From: Trichococcus ilyis
Lineage (GTDB): Bacteria > Bacillota > Bacilli > Lactobacillales > Aerococcaceae
NCBI RefSeq assembly: GCF_900109135.1
Contig: NZ_FNYT01000011.1
Coordinates: 27,535 to 91,534 of the forward strand
Direction of reading: 5' to 3'
Length of the DNA: 64,000 bases
How positions within the stretch are numbered: the first letter of the stretch is position 1; each line of letters opens with the position of its first letter. Positions 16,761 through 26,406 of this stretch are shown here, piece after piece. The notes under the pieces are model-generated. The model ran no database searches, was not told where the DNA came from, and saw nothing but the letters and a program-made list of their open reading frames with translations. The position numbers and the translations under genes are program-made.

Positions 16761-19319
16761 CTATTTTTCCGTGGACGACTCTTGTTTTTCTGCCGCTTCA
16801 GCGGCATTTGCGGCCTGTTTGGCTTTCTGGATTTCCATCAGTTTCTGCATTCTCATCGCCGCGATCTGCGCCCGGCGCGCTTGTTCCAATTGCTCCGTTT
16901 GGGAAGCGACTGTCTCGCGCTTCGGCATGATGTTGGAACCTTGGCCAACCGACTGACGCTGCAGATTTTGGCGGATTTCCGATTTCATCACGATGCGGGT
17001 GACGTCATAGTCGATGGTTGCGATCATCTCCTGGAAACGATCATAGCCTTCCGTTTGGTACTCGGTCAACGGATTGTTCTGCGCGTAAGAACGCAGGCCG
17101 ATTCCTTGGCGAAGTTCGTCCATGTTATCGATATGATCGGTCCATTTGTTGTCCACGACGCGCAGGATGACGACTTTTTCGAACTCCAGCATCTGTTCCG
17201 GACTCAATTGCGATTCTTTCGTCCGGTAGACTTCCATTGCGCGTTCCACCAAGTATTCCTCGATTTCATGCGCTGTTTTGCCTTCGAGATCCGCCAAGCT
17301 GATGCTGTCGGGATGCACCAAAGCAGCTCCGGCGAAGTCGCGGATCCCCTGCAGGTTCCAAGTTGTCTTTTCACCGATGGTATGCGTTTCGACGACACGT
17401 GCGATTGCCCGTTTGATCATGGCTGTCGTGACATACTTCAACGACCCGGTCTCATTGATGACTTCCAAACGCTGTCCATAAATGATTTCACGCTGTTCGC
17501 GCATGACTTCATCGTATTCCAATACGTTTTTCCGGGTATCGTAGTTGTTGCCTTCCACCCGTTTCTGGGCGGATTCGACTTGTTTGGAGAGCATTTTGCT
17601 TTGGATGACCACGTCTTCAGCTTCATCGTCCAAATTCAATTTGCTCCAGACCTGTTGGATCCGTTCCGATCCGAAACGTCTCATCAAGTCATCTTCCAGC
17701 GACAAGTAAAATTGCGTTTCGCCCGGATCCCCTTGACGGCCTGAACGTCCTCTTAACTGATTGTCGATCCGGCGTGACTCATGGCGTTCGGTTCCGATCA
17801 CGCAAAGCCCGCCCAATTCCTTGACGCCTTTGCCCAATTTGATGTCGGTTCCGCGACCGGCCATGTTTGTGGCGATTGTGACGGCTCCGGGTTGTCCGGC
17901 CCCGACGATGATTTCCGCTTCCCGGAAATGGTTTTTCGCATTCAGCACTTGGTGCGGAATGTTTTCCTGGCGCAGCATCTGTGAAAGCAATTCGGATGTT
18001 TCGACCGCCACGGTACCGACCAGGATCGGCTGCCCTTTCGCATGGCGCTCTCCGATATCGGCCACTACCGCCCTGAATTTGCTCTTCAAGGATGGGTACA
18101 GCAAATCCGGATAGTCATGACGGACGATCGGTCTGTTCGTCGGAATCGAGATGACGTTCATGTTGTAGATTTCCCGGAATTCCTCTTCCTCCGTTTTGGC
18201 CGTACCGGTCATACCGGACAGTTTTTTGTACATGCGGAAATAGTTCTGGAAAGTGATGGTGGCCATCGTTTTCGATTCATTTTCGATCTCGACGTTCTCT
18301 TTTGCTTCGATGGCTTGATGAAGCCCGTCCGAGTAGCGGCGGCCTTCCATGATCCGGCCGGTGAATTGGTCAACGATTTTCACTTTGCCGTCTTCCACCA
18401 CGTAATCGATGTCCAAAAGCATGATGTAGTTCGCGCGCAAAGCTTGATCCAAGTGGTGCACCAAGCGGGTATTATCCACATCGTACAGGTTCGGCAAATG
18501 GAACGTTTTTTCGGCTTTCTCGATGCCTTCGTCCGTCAGGGAAATCGATTTGGATGTCAGGTCGATCGTGTAGTCTTCATTTTCTTTCAGGCTTTTGATG
18601 AAGAAATCGGCTCGGTTATAGAGTGCCGTCGACTTTTCGGCTTGTCCGGAAATGATCAACGGTGTGCGGGCTTCATCGATCAGGATCGAGTCGACCTCAT
18701 CGACGACCGCAAAATTCAGCGGGCGCTGCACCATCTGATTTTTGTAGACGACCATATTGTCGCGCAAATAATCAAAGCCCAGTTCATTGTTGGTGCTGTA
18801 GGTGATGTCGCAGTTGTAGGCTTCCCTTTTTTCCTCTGAAGACTTGCCGTTGGTGTTCAGGCCGACAGTCAATCCCAGGAAACGGTACAGTTCGCCCATC
18901 TCGACCGCATCACGGCTTGCCAGGTACTCATTGACCGTGACGACATGGACGCCTTCGCCGGAAAGGGCATTCAGGTAGACCGGCATCGTGGCGGTCAAGG
19001 TTTTCCCTTCACCTGTCTTCATTTCCGCGATATTGCCTTTATGCAAGGTGATCCCGCCCATGATCTGCACTTTGTACGGATACAAGCCAAGCACGCGTTT
19101 TGCCCCTTCGCGGACTACCGCAAAAGCTTCCGGAAGCAGATCATCCAATGACTCTCCCTTTTTGTAGCGTTCTTTATAGGATTCGGTCAATGCGCGCAAT
19201 TCTTCATCATCCAAAGCGGCCATTCGATCCGCGTAGGAGATGACTTTATCCGCTACACTGTCCAGGGAACGTAGCTCTTTCTTATCATTCTCGATGAGTT
19301 TCTTTAAAAAGTTGGCCAT
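16761..19319 (-). CDS. secA: Preprotein translocase ATPase SecA
   Basis: An 852-residue motor that pushes preproteins through SecYEG. Walker A GEGKT is at 103-107; [13 protein letters not shown] is the DEAD-box Walker [19 protein letters not shown] and [11 protein letters not shown] mark the second nucleotide domain. The C-terminus is an Ala/Glu/Gln-rich coiled tail ending QESSTEK; the usual Cys-rich zinc-binding CxC...C(H/C) tail of SecA is missing and is not found in any frame downstream of the stop. The start is the ATG at 19317-19319 behind GAGGAG. Confidence 0.96.
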   Translation of the reverse strand: MANFLKKLIENDKKELRSLDSVADKVISYADRMAALDDEELRALTESYKERYKKGESLDDLLPEAFAVVREGAKRVLGLYPYKVQIMGGITLHKGNIAEMKTGEGKTLTATMPVYLNALSGEGVHVVTVNEYLASRDAVEMGELYRFLGLTVGLNTNGKSSEEKREAYNCDITYSTNNELGFDYLRDNMVVYKNQMVQRPLNFAVVDEVDSILIDEARTPLIISGQAEKSTALYNRADFFIKSLKENEDYTIDLTSKSISLTDEGIEKAEKTFHLPNLYDVDNTRLVHHLDQALRANYIMLLDIDYVVEDGKVKIVDQFTGRIMEGRRYSDGLHQAIEAKENVEIENESKTMATITFQNYFRMYKKLSGMTGTAKTEEEEFREIYNMNVISIPTNRPIVRHDYPDLLYPSLKSKFRAVVADIGERHAKGQPILVGTVAVETSELLSQMLRQENIPHQVLNAKNHFREAEIIVGAGQPGAVTIATNMAGRGTDIKLGKGVKELGGLCVIGTERHESRRIDNQLRGRSGRQGDPGETQFYLSLEDDLMRRFGSERIQQVWSKLNLDDEAEDVVIQSKMLSKQVESAQKRVEGNNYDTRKNVLEYDEVMREQREIIYGQRLEVINETGSLKYVTTAMIKRAIARVVETHTIGEKTTWNLQGIRDFAGAALVHPDSISLADLEGKTAHEIEEYLVERAMEVYRTKESQLSPEQMLEFEKVVILRVVDNKWTDHIDNMDELRQGIGLRSYAQNNPLTEYQTEGYDRFQEMIATIDYDVTRIVMKSEIRQNLQRQSVGQGSNIMPKRETVASQTEQLEQARRAQIAAMRMQKLMEIQKAKQAANAAEAAEKQESSTEK

Positions 19320-19430
19320 TCTATATCTCCTCTTGCTGTCTGATTTCATTCCAGCAATCATTTTTACTGGGTATGCATGCGTGTATATGCCGTTCGTTGC
19401 TGCTGCAAAAATAATTCTTATATCTCTACT

Positions 19431-19459
19431 ATTCTATCATTACTTTTAATTAATGTGAA
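19431..19459 (-). promoter_or_regulatory. secA promoter
   Basis: Minus-strand -35 TTCACA (19454-19459), 17-bp spacer, -10 TAGAAT (19431-19436) preceded by TGA. Each hexamer differs from consensus at one position. Confidence 0.7.
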
Positions 19460-19561
19460 CTACTCACCATCAACAAAACCTTGCGCAAGGTGCCGATCGA
19501 CGTTTGCGGATTCAGCGCTGCAGCCCGGGTGAGACGGCAAAAATCGAATAATACAAAAAAA

Positions 19562-19588
19562 GCCCCCCGCCTTCTCTGGGCGGGGGAC
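19562..19588 (-). terminator. Terminator of hpf
   Basis: GC-rich hairpin CCCCCGCC/GGCGGGGG followed on the minus strand by TTTTTTT, 14 bp after the hpf stop. The rest of 19320-19601 holds only the secA promoter and a 12-bp palindrome at 19479-19490. Confidence 0.93.
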
Positions 19589-19601
19589 GTTATTTTCGGA
19601 T

Positions 19602-20159
19602 TTAGTCAGTTTCGATCAGACCGAATTTGCCGTCTTTCCGGCGGTACACAATACTTGTGCCGTTCGTTTCAGCATCTTCGAAGATAAAGAAGTTGTGTCC
19701 AAGCATGTTCATCTGCAATACAGCTTCTTCACTATCCATCGGTTTAAGGGAAAGACGTTTAGTGCGGACGATTTCAAGCGGATTCTCATCGGTTTCCATT
19801 TTTTCTTCGATCAGATTCGGCTCGTTTCCGATATCAAACCCTCTCTCTCTGGATTTGCGGTGAATCTTCGTCTTGTATTTACGGACTTGGCGTTCAAGTT
19901 TGTCCACGACCAAATCGATGCTTCCGTAAAGATCATTGGAAGTCTCTTCGGCTCTTAAAACCAGGAAAGGCAGCGGAACCGTAACTTCCACCTTGGCAGA
20001 TTTTTCGGCTGGGAATGGATAAACTTTCAGATTGACATGCGCAGTTGTTTCAGGCACGTTGCCAAAATATTTTTCCAATCTGCCTAATTTTTTCTCGGCG
20101 TAATTACGAATCGGTTCTGTTACCTCAATATTTTCTCCTCGGACATTATACTTAAACAT
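19602..20159 (-). CDS. hpf: Long-form ribosome hibernation promoting factor
   Basis: A 185-residue long HPF. The N-terminal S30AE domain (about 1-100, MFKYNVRGENIEVTEPIRNYAEKKLG) occupies the mRNA/tRNA channel. A linker leads to the C-terminal dimerisation domain (about 125-185, VRTKRLSLKPMDSEEAVLQMNMLGHNFFIFEDAET) that joins two 70S particles into 100S. The start is the ATG at 20157-20159 behind AAAGGAGAG; upstream in-frame codons extend into the promoter region. It has its own strong promoter and a structured leader. Confidence 0.95.
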   Translation of the reverse strand: MFKYNVRGENIEVTEPIRNYAEKKLGRLEKYFGNVPETTAHVNLKVYPFPAEKSAKVEVTVPLPFLVLRAEETSNDLYGSIDLVVDKLERQVRKYKTKIHRKSRERGFDIGNEPNLIEEKMETDENPLEIVRTKRLSLKPMDSEEAVLQMNMLGHNFFIFEDAETNGTSIVYRRKDGKFGLIETD

Positions 20160-20176
20160 AGCACTCTCTCCTTTCG

Positions 20177-20227
20177 TCTGACGCATCGTCAGATAAAGAC
20201 AACCCTCACCTATGGACCACTCATAGG
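20177..20227 (-). promoter_or_regulatory. Two hairpins in the hpf leader
   Basis: A perfect 7-bp stem TCTGACG-CAT-CGTCAGA (20177-20193) immediately upstream of the ribosome site, and a 6-bp stem CCTATG/CATAGG (20209-20227). Both fall between the promoter and the start codon, so they are in the mRNA leader. Function unknown. Confidence 0.45.
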
Positions 20228-20243
20228 GGGTTTCTTTAACTAT

Positions 20244-20272
20244 ATTATAATGTAAGCGCCTTAACATTTCAA
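20244..20272 (-). promoter_or_regulatory. hpf promoter
   Basis: Minus-strand -35 TTGAAA (20267-20272), 17-bp spacer, -10 TATAAT (20244-20249). Near-consensus vegetative promoter. Confidence 0.8.
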
Positions 20273-20285
20273 CGTTTATGATTGA

Positions 20286-20975
20286 TTATCTTGCGATTGT
20301 GATCGAATGCACCGACCTGAATCCATGCCTGTGCAGGAGCGCTTTCGCGTGGTAGAGCGTTCTTCCGGTCGTGTATACGTCGTCAAAAAGAATCATTTCC
20401 TGCTGAATATATTTTTTGTGTTCGGGCAACACCGAAAATGGTTGGGCTGTCGCCAGCCGTTCCTGCCGGTTTTTTTCAGATTGCTTTTCCCCGGCGTGAT
20501 TGTTGGACAGCAGCTGCACATAACGGATACCCGCCTGTTTCAGCATTTCCTCGCATTGGCTGAACCCCCTTTGCTCAAAACTGGCGCAAGCGATCGGCAG
20601 CGGAAGGAACAGCGCTCCGGGGTGTTCTTTTTGGAAAGCCTGCAGATCGGCCGCGAAAACCCCGGCAAGGCGATAATCCCCTTGAAATTTATAGCGTTGC
20701 AGCCAGTCCTTCACGATTCCCGAGTAGCTGTAGCAGGCCTGATGCGCGATCGGCAGCTGCGGATAGCGGCGACTCCATTTCCGGCAGTCTTCGCATAAAG
20801 CAGCGGATTCTTGCGGGCGCATGCAGCCCGGGCAACACAATCGCCCGGCCAAACGCGGCAATTTTGCATGGCAGGAACGGCAGACGGTTCCGTCCACTTT
20901 TTTCCCGAAACTGAACAGCTCCTGGAGAGTCAATATTTCCCGGATCTCATTTTGGCAAAACAGACACTGGCCCAT
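20286..20975 (-). CDS. comFC: Competence protein ComFC (phosphoribosyltransferase-like)
   Basis: A 229-residue ComFC/GntX protein. The N-terminal zinc-binding region has CLFC, CRSC, CCPGC and CEDC pairs. The phosphoribosyltransferase-type domain ends with the PRPP-loop ILFDDVYTTGRTLYHAKALL. It is needed with ComFA for uptake of single-stranded DNA in naturally competent Firmicutes. Its ATG (20973-20975) lies inside comFA, a 29-bp overlap, as expected for the comF operon. Confidence 0.93.
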   Translation of the reverse strand: MGQCLFCQNEIREILTLQELFSFGKKVDGTVCRSCHAKLPRLAGRLCCPGCMRPQESAALCEDCRKWSRRYPQLPIAHQACYSYSGIVKDWLQRYKFQGDYRLAGVFAADLQAFQKEHPGALFLPLPIACASFEQRGFSQCEEMLKQAGIRYVQLLSNNHAGEKQSEKNRQERLATAQPFSVLPEHKKYIQQEMILFDDVYTTGRTLYHAKALLHRHGFRSVHSITIAR

Positions 20976-22317
20976 GCAGCAGCCCCCTTCCCTTTGCCTC
21001 CCGGTTCATCGATCGGATTTGCCGGATTGCCCCCTGGATGGCTTTCGTTTCGCCGGCATGGGCAAAACAGACCCAGCCTGAAGGAAAGTCCTTGTGCCTG
21101 CCCGCCCTGCCGGCTATCTGCACCAGTGAAGCTTCCGTGAAAACCCGGTCTTCCGCGCCGAGCACAATGACGTCGATATCCCGGAAGGTCACGCCACGCT
21201 CCAGTATGGTCGTCGTCATCAAAAAATCATACTCCTCCGCCCGCATTTTTTTCACTTTCTCCTCGCGGTCGGGATCGCCCGCCGAAACGCAAGTAAAGCG
21301 CCTTTCCGGATAAAGTTCCCGCAACCATGCGTCCAGTTCCTCCATCAGTTGGATGTGCGGAAGGAAGAGCAGAAAACGCCTCTTTTTTTGGAGCTGCCGC
21401 CCGATCAGCCGGAGAAAACGGTTCTTCTTTTTCTTGCTGATGGCGCTGCGCCAGTTCCCGATCCACACCCGCTCTGGTTCGGGCAACGGATACCCGTGAT
21501 AACGGGCCGGCAAAATCGTTGCCGCCAGATTGCCGCGCTTGATGTCATGCTGCATCCTCCGTGAAGGGGTTGCCGTCAGATATACGAGCGCGCTCGCTTT
21601 TTTCCTGGACTTTTGGGCGCCGAACTGCAGGCCCGCATCATCATGATACGGGAAGGAATCGATCTCATCGATGATCAGAAGGTCGAAAGCTTCACGGAAA
21701 CGCAGCAACTGATGGGTCGTGGCGATGACAAGCGGCGTATAGCGGTAACCTTCCTGATTGCCTCCGTAAAGCAAAGCCAAGGGAACGGCCGGGAAGGCTT
21801 GGCTGATCCGGGGAGACAATTCAAGGCAAACATCCACCCGCGGCGATGCCAGACAAACCCTCCCGCCCTTGCGCAGGCAGGCTGCTATTCCTTCAAAAAT
21901 CATCTCGGTCTTCCCGGCACCGGCGACGGCCCAAATCAGGCGTGTCTCTTCCGAATGCACCGTCGCCACGATTTCAGCTGAAGCCCGTTGCTGTTCCGTG
22001 GACAGTCGGCCCTGCCAGCGCAGAATCGGCTCAGCCAGCCTTGCAAAGGAATTGGTCTCCGGCAGATGATGGAGCACTGTGCAGCTTTTGATTTTCCCCA
22101 TATTGAGACAATGCAGGCAGTAATGGCACGCATTCCCGCAGGAACAAGGCGTTGCCTGCATTTTGCGCCAGTCCTGGTTTCCGCAGCGGGAACAGGTAAG
22201 CTTCCCGTTTGCGCGGACCAAACCGGGACGCTTCTCAGCCAAAGCGAGCAGCCTTTCGTCTGCGCCTCTGCACTCGCTCAGCATCAATTCTCTGCCGAAC
22301 AGTCCCTCTTTGTCCAT
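20947..22317 (-). CDS. comFA: Competence helicase ComFA
   Basis: A 456-residue DEAD-type ATPase thought to drive DNA import across the membrane. A four-cysteine-type zinc region (C42, C45, C58-C70 cluster) precedes Walker A VAGAGKTEM (about 131-139). The Walker B region IIDEIDSFPYHDDAGLQFG and the C-terminal helicase motifs TTTILERGVTFRDIDVIVLGAE and QIAGRAGRH follow. ATG at 22315-22317. With comFC it shows that the organism has at least this part of the transformation machinery. Confidence 0.94.
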   Translation of the reverse strand: MDKEGLFGRELMLSECRGADERLLALAEKRPGLVRANGKLTCSRCGNQDWRKMQATPCSCGNACHYCLHCLNMGKIKSCTVLHHLPETNSFARLAEPILRWQGRLSTEQQRASAEIVATVHSEETRLIWAVAGAGKTEMIFEGIAACLRKGGRVCLASPRVDVCLELSPRISQAFPAVPLALLYGGNQEGYRYTPLVIATTHQLLRFREAFDLLIIDEIDSFPYHDDAGLQFGAQKSRKKASALVYLTATPSRRMQHDIKRGNLAATILPARYHGYPLPEPERVWIGNWRSAISKKKKNRFLRLIGRQLQKKRRFLLFLPHIQLMEELDAWLRELYPERRFTCVSAGDPDREEKVKKMRAEEYDFLMTTTILERGVTFRDIDVIVLGAEDRVFTEASLVQIAGRAGRHKDFPSGWVCFAHAGETKAIQGAIRQIRSMNREAKGRGLLHGPVSVLPK

Positions 22318-22358
22318 CTCATCCTCCCTCTCCTATTCCTTGATAACATACGCAGGAA

Positions 22359-22399
22359 AAGCCGCCCCGCTTCCGCTGATCAGCGAAGAGGGGCGGCTT
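22359..22399 (-). terminator. Probable terminator of thpR
   Basis: AAGCCGCCCC (22359-22368) pairs with GGGGCGGCTT (22390-22399) with a partly paired interior; only TTTT follows on the minus strand. It lies directly after thpR. Confidence 0.7.
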
Positions 22400-22403
22400 A
22401 TTA

Positions 22404-22997
22404 TCATTCCGTTTCCGTACAGGAATCGCTTTGGTCGGCTGATGCCTTCCGGCCGGCGAACGGGAAGTCAGCAATCGGGCGATAGACCAGCTTTCCGTTC
22501 AGCCGTACACTTTCGAACAGCGTCAGTGCGGTAATCGGCATTTGCCTGGCAGGAGGCAAATGCACCTTGCATAAGCTTTCCCAGTCTTGCGACAAAACGA
22601 TTCCCCTGCCGAGCGTGAGATGCGGAATGAAGCCAACCTCATCCGCAACCGTTATTTTTTGCTTCAGCAAAGCTGCATTCAGTTGATCGTAGAGCTGATG
22701 GAGTCGACTGTTTTCTTTGATGCCCAGCCAGATGATCCGCTTGTTTTTCTTGAAAAAATTACCCAGCTCCGCGGTTTCGATCAGAAATGGCGCTTGCCCT
22801 TCAGCACATCGGGCCAAAACTGCTTCAATCGCACTTTTCTCCTCCGCATCCACTGCTCCGATGAACCGCATCGTCAAATGGAAATTTTCCGGATCCGTGA
22901 ATGAGCCCTTAAGGCTGGCGCGTTTCACTTCTTCCTGCACGGCGATAAGTTGTTTTTGGATGGCATCAGGTAGTCTGAAGCCGATGAACACTCTCAT
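22404..22997 (-). CDS. thpR: RNA 2',3'-cyclic phosphodiesterase ThpR
   Basis: A 197-residue member of the 2H phosphoesterase family (formerly LigT). The two catalytic HxT motifs are visible: FHLTMRF near residue 40 and PHLTLGR near 127. It opens 2',3'-cyclic phosphate ends on RNA; the cellular substrate is unclear. ATG at 22995-22997. It is followed by its own hairpin and precedes comFA by 86 bp, so it may form a separate unit. Confidence 0.9.
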   Translation of the reverse strand: MRVFIGFRLPDAIQKQLIAVQEEVKRASLKGSFTDPENFHLTMRFIGAVDAEEKSAIEAVLARCAEGQAPFLIETAELGNFFKKNKRIIWLGIKENSRLHQLYDQLNAALLKQKITVADEVGFIPHLTLGRGIVLSQDWESLCKVHLPPARQMPITALTLFESVRLNGKLVYRPIADFPFAGRKASADQSDSCTETE

Positions 22998-23055
22998 GAC
23001 AGTCCCCCCACAATCTTTAAAAGAAGTTGCCCCTCATTTGTCCCGGTAAAAAAAC

Positions 23056-23085
23056 AGGAAGGACAGAACTTCAGCGTCCCTTCCT
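23056..23085 (-). terminator. Terminator of degV
   Basis: Minus-strand AGGAAGGGAC pairs with GTCCTTCCT with one bulged G, followed by G and a run of seven T. Confidence 0.85.
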
Positions 23086-23122
23086 TCCAAATGGATGTAT
23101 GATTGCCGCAACACCTTGTTGC

Positions 23123-23989
23123 CTAAATCGGATAACTCAATTCAGTGTCTTCCGTCCAGGTCAGCCCCAACGCACCTTCGCCCAGATGCGTGCCGATGAC
23201 CGGTCCGAAATAACTCAATTCGAAGCGGATGTCAGGAAACGCTTGTTGCAGATGTTCCAGCCAATCTTGCCCCTTTTCGGGAATGTTGCCATGGATGACC
23301 GTGGCGACGATCGGATATTCCGCCTGCGAAGCTGCTTGACCCAACAATTCTTCGATCCGTCGCAAAGCTCTTGTATTAGTCCTGATCTTTTCAAAAACAA
23401 CAATTTTTTTGTCCGAAAAATGCAGCACCGGTTTGATCTTCATAATCGAGCCGATGACAGCCGCACCGCCGGAAAGCCTTCCGCCGCGCTGCAGGTTCAT
23501 CAGATCGTCCACCATAAAATAAGCACGGGAACGTTTTTTCATATGGTCCAATCGCGCGATGATCCGCTCCGGTTCAGCGCCGGCGGCAGCCAGTCGGGCA
23601 GCTTCCAACACGAAGCGGGCCTGCACATAGCAACTGATTTCAGAATCGAAAGGATGGAGATTGAACTCAGGATATTCCCTGCTCAAAGCAGCAACGTTTT
23701 GGTAAGTTCCGCTGATGCCGCTCGAGAGATGGATGCTGATGATCGCATCATGCTCCTGCGCCAATTTTTCATACAGTTGCTGCATGGCTCCGATTGATGG
23801 TTGCGAACTCTTCGGGAAGTCTTCCGATGCTTTCATCAAAGGATAGAATTCCTCGGCAACCAGATCGACTTCTTCCTGGTACGATTTGTCTCCGATAGTC
23901 ACGACCAACGGCAGCATATGAATCTGATGCCGTTGGCGTGTTTCAGCCGTCAGATAAGCGGTACTGTCCGTAACTACTGCAATTTTCAT
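23123..23989 (-). CDS. DegV-family fatty-acid-binding protein
   Basis: A 288-residue DegV protein. The opening MKIAVVTDSTAYL, the SSQPSIGAMQQLYEKL segment and HLSSGISGTYQNVAAL are hallmarks of the family, which binds a long-chain fatty acid and in FakB proteins presents it to the FakA kinase. No fakA lies nearby, so FakB function is inference only. The start is the ATG at 23987-23989, seven bases after GAGG; an in-frame TTG upstream includes the ribosome site itself and was rejected. Confidence 0.92.
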   Translation of the reverse strand: MKIAVVTDSTAYLTAETRQRHQIHMLPLVVTIGDKSYQEEVDLVAEEFYPLMKASEDFPKSSQPSIGAMQQLYEKLAQEHDAIISIHLSSGISGTYQNVAALSREYPEFNLHPFDSEISCYVQARFVLEAARLAAAGAEPERIIARLDHMKKRSRAYFMVDDLMNLQRGGRLSGGAAVIGSIMKIKPVLHFSDKKIVVFEKIRTNTRALRRIEELLGQAASQAEYPIVATVIHGNIPEKGQDWLEHLQQAFPDIRFELSYFGPVIGTHLGEGALGLTWTEDTELSYPI

Positions 23990-24057
23990 GGGAATCCTCA
24001 AACTTTCTGCTCGTTATTTAACGCAGCCACTCTCTATTTTACGGTAAATCTCTGCTT

Positions 24058-25560
24058 TTAGGCGTTGTCAGCAAGCCTTTGATTGCGCGATGCGATCGCT
24101 TCCGCCGCTACCTCACTGTCCAGCAAGCGGATCATGCTGCCTCTGTCGTTATAATCCGCCTCATGCCCGCGCCCCAGCAGGATGACCGTATCCCCCGGTT
24201 CCGCGATGGCGATCGCATGCTGGATGGCTTCCCTGCGGTTTTCGATGTATTCATAGTTGTCCTTTTCGATGCCGGCAAGCATCATCGCGATGATTTCTTC
24301 CTGCGGTTCTTTACCGGTATCGTCCGTCGTCAGCACGACATGATCTGACAGTTCCGTACCGATGCGGGCCATGATCGGGCGTTTTTCATGCTCCCTTTCG
24401 CCTGCCCCGCCGAAAACTGAGATGACCCTGCCTTTGGTGAACTCCCGCACCACGCTCAAGACTTTTTCCATCGCATCCGGCGAATGGGCAAAATCGACAT
24501 AGACACCGATATCGCCAGCGCCGGGAACGATTTCCAACCTGCCGGTGACACCAGTCAATGATGTTACGGCTTTCGCTGCATCCTCCAACGGGATGCCCAC
24601 AGCATAAACAGCCGCCAGCGCCGCCAAGGTATTCGAGACATTATAGAGCCCCACCAGATTCGTCACGACCGGATAGCGTTCCCCGTTCACGACCAGATCG
24701 AAGCGCGTCTGTGTCCGGGTATAAGCAATATCCGCCGCAAAGAAATCAGCCGTTTCGTCCTTCACGCTGTAGGAAATGACTTCAGCAGCCGTAGCGATGC
24801 GATAGCTGTGGATCGTTTCGTCATCCGCATTCAGCACCGCCGTTTTCGTCCTGCCGTTTTTACGGCCGTTCCCCAATTGGGAGAAGAGCAGCTTTTTCGC
24901 TTCCGCGTAGGCTTCCATCGTGTGATGGAATTCCATGTGTTCATGCGTCAGATTGGTCATGACGGCGACGTCCAAATCCAATCCCCAAGCCCTGCCCATC
25001 TCCAAAGCGATGGAGGACAACTCCAGAGTGAAGTAGGCCGTTTCTCTCTCTGCCATCAGGCGCAACGCTTTTTGCATCGTGATGCTGTCGGGCGTTGTGT
25101 TTTTCGTTTTGTGCACTTCATCTCCGATATGCATTTCGATGGTGCCCATCAGTCCGGTTTTTTTGCCCATCGCCTTCAGGATGGCTTCGACCAGATACGT
25201 CACTGTCGTCTTTCCGTTTGTCCCCGTGACGCCGATGACGTTCATCGCCTCGCTCGGGTAACCGTAGAAGTGATTCGCAAGCAGGCTCATCGCCTTGCCT
25301 GTGTCCGGAACATACACAACCGGGACGGCGGCTGCCGCATTTTGGATATCTTTGCGGGCCACAATCAAGCCCGCACCATTCGCGACTGCCTTCGCTACGT
25401 AATTGTGCCCATCCACTTGCGTACCGTCGATGCAGATGAACAGATCCCCCGATCGGATGTCGCGGGAATCCTGACTGATTTTTCCAATATTCAAATCGGG
25501 ATTCAAATTCCCGACAATTCTTTTCATTTTGAGTACATCGATTAAATCTGTAGCTTTCAC
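24058..25560 (-). CDS. murE: UDP-N-acetylmuramoyl-tripeptide synthetase MurE
   Basis: A 500-residue cytoplasmic ligase adding the third residue of the peptidoglycan stem peptide. The ATP loop GTNGKTT is at 113-119; the carbamylated-lysine region EAYAEAKKLLF and the C-terminal ligase domain (HSPDAMEKVL, GAGERE..KR) are clear. The diaminopimelate selectivity motif DNPR is replaced by DDTGKEP (413-419), so the added residue is probably L-lysine or another diamino acid (inference). The preferred start is GTG at 25558-25560 behind AAAGGTGAT; a GTG 20 codons upstream has no ribosome site. Confidence 0.93.
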   Translation of the reverse strand: MKATDLIDVLKMKRIVGNLNPDLNIGKISQDSRDIRSGDLFICIDGTQVDGHNYVAKAVANGAGLIVARKDIQNAAAAVPVVYVPDTGKAMSLLANHFYGYPSEAMNVIGVTGTNGKTTVTYLVEAILKAMGKKTGLMGTIEMHIGDEVHKTKNTTPDSITMQKALRLMAERETAYFTLELSSIALEMGRAWGLDLDVAVMTNLTHEHMEFHHTMEAYAEAKKLLFSQLGNGRKNGRTKTAVLNADDETIHSYRIATAAEVISYSVKDETADFFAADIAYTRTQTRFDLVVNGERYPVVTNLVGLYNVSNTLAALAAVYAVGIPLEDAAKAVTSLTGVTGRLEIVPGAGDIGVYVDFAHSPDAMEKVLSVVREFTKGRVISVFGGAGEREHEKRPIMARIGTELSDHVVLTTDDTGKEPQEEIIAMMLAGIEKDNYEYIENRREAIQHAIAIAEPGDTVILLGRGHEADYNDRGSMIRLLDSEVAAEAIASRNQRLADNA

Positions 25561-25683
25561 GCAGATCACCTTTCCATCGACCCTTGTGGCCGTTCGGTCT
25601 ATTCCACTTAACAATACCACAAATGGAAATGTTCGGAAAGTCCCTTTGCCGGTTGGCGGCCTGCCATTCGAACCTCACTGTGG

Positions 25684-25689
25684 TAAAAT
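25684..25689 (+). promoter_or_regulatory. Candidate -10 of the yigZ promoter
   Basis: TGG followed by TAAAAT, 33 bp upstream of the yigZ start, with TGGAGGA as ribosome site between them. No clear -35. Confidence 0.4.
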
Positions 25690-25721
25690 GGGACTGAATA
25701 ACATAATGGAGGACAAAGTCT

Positions 25722-26393
25722 ATGCTGACAACCTATCACACAATCGCAGAAAATGGCGTTTCCGAAATCATCATCAAGAGTTCCCGCTTCATCTGCAGCC
25801 TTAAACGTGTCCATTCCGAGGACGAGGCCAAAGAATTCATCCAAGCCGTCAAAAAAGAACATTGGAAAGCGACGCACAACTGTTCCGCCTATCTGATCGG
25901 TGACCAGAACGAAATCCAGCGTGCCCACGACGATGGGGAGCCCTCCGGTACGGCCGGCGTACCGATGTTGGAGGTGCTCAAAAAGAACGACCTGCGGTAT
26001 GTCGCTGCCGTCGTCACCCGTTACTTCGGCGGGACAAAGCTGGGCGCAGGCGGACTGATCCGTGCCTACAGCCGGTCCGTGTCGACTGCATTGAAGGACA
26101 TCGGAATCGTCGTGCGCAGCCTGCAGACTAAAATCGGCTGCACCGTATCCTATTCCGCATCCGGAAAGCTGGAGAATTACTTGGCGCAATCCCCCTACAC
26201 CCTGATCGAGGTTCAATACACCGACCAGGTTTGTTTCCTGTGCGGCATCCCGACAGAAGGCATCGACGCTTTCCAGGAAACAATCACCGATGTCATGAAC
26301 GGCCGTGTTGTCTTTGAAGTCGGTGAAGAGGAGTATGTGGAGCGTCCATATTCCATCGCTTATGATGAAGCTGATGAGGAAGAAATCGAATAG
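25722..26393 (+). CDS. yigZ: YigZ/IMPACT-family protein
   Basis: A 223-residue member of the UPF0029/IMPACT family. The N-terminal domain has the conserved KSSRFICSLKRVHSEDEAKEFI, HNCSAYLIGD and DDGEPSGTAGVPML motifs; YFGGTKLGAGGLIRAYS completes it. The C-terminal half is a ferredoxin-like domain. Eukaryotic IMPACT acts on translation control through GCN2, but the bacterial role is unsettled. A lone plus-strand gene between minus-strand murE and tagO; ATG follows TGGAGGA. Confidence 0.93.
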   Translation: MLTTYHTIAENGVSEIIIKSSRFICSLKRVHSEDEAKEFIQAVKKEHWKATHNCSAYLIGDQNEIQRAHDDGEPSGTAGVPMLEVLKKNDLRYVAAVVTRYFGGTKLGAGGLIRAYSRSVSTALKDIGIVVRSLQTKIGCTVSYSASGKLENYLAQSPYTLIEVQYTDQVCFLCGIPTEGIDAFQETITDVMNGRVVFEVGEEEYVERPYSIAYDEADEEEIE

Positions 26394-26406
26394 ATCCTGA
26401 ACAAAA

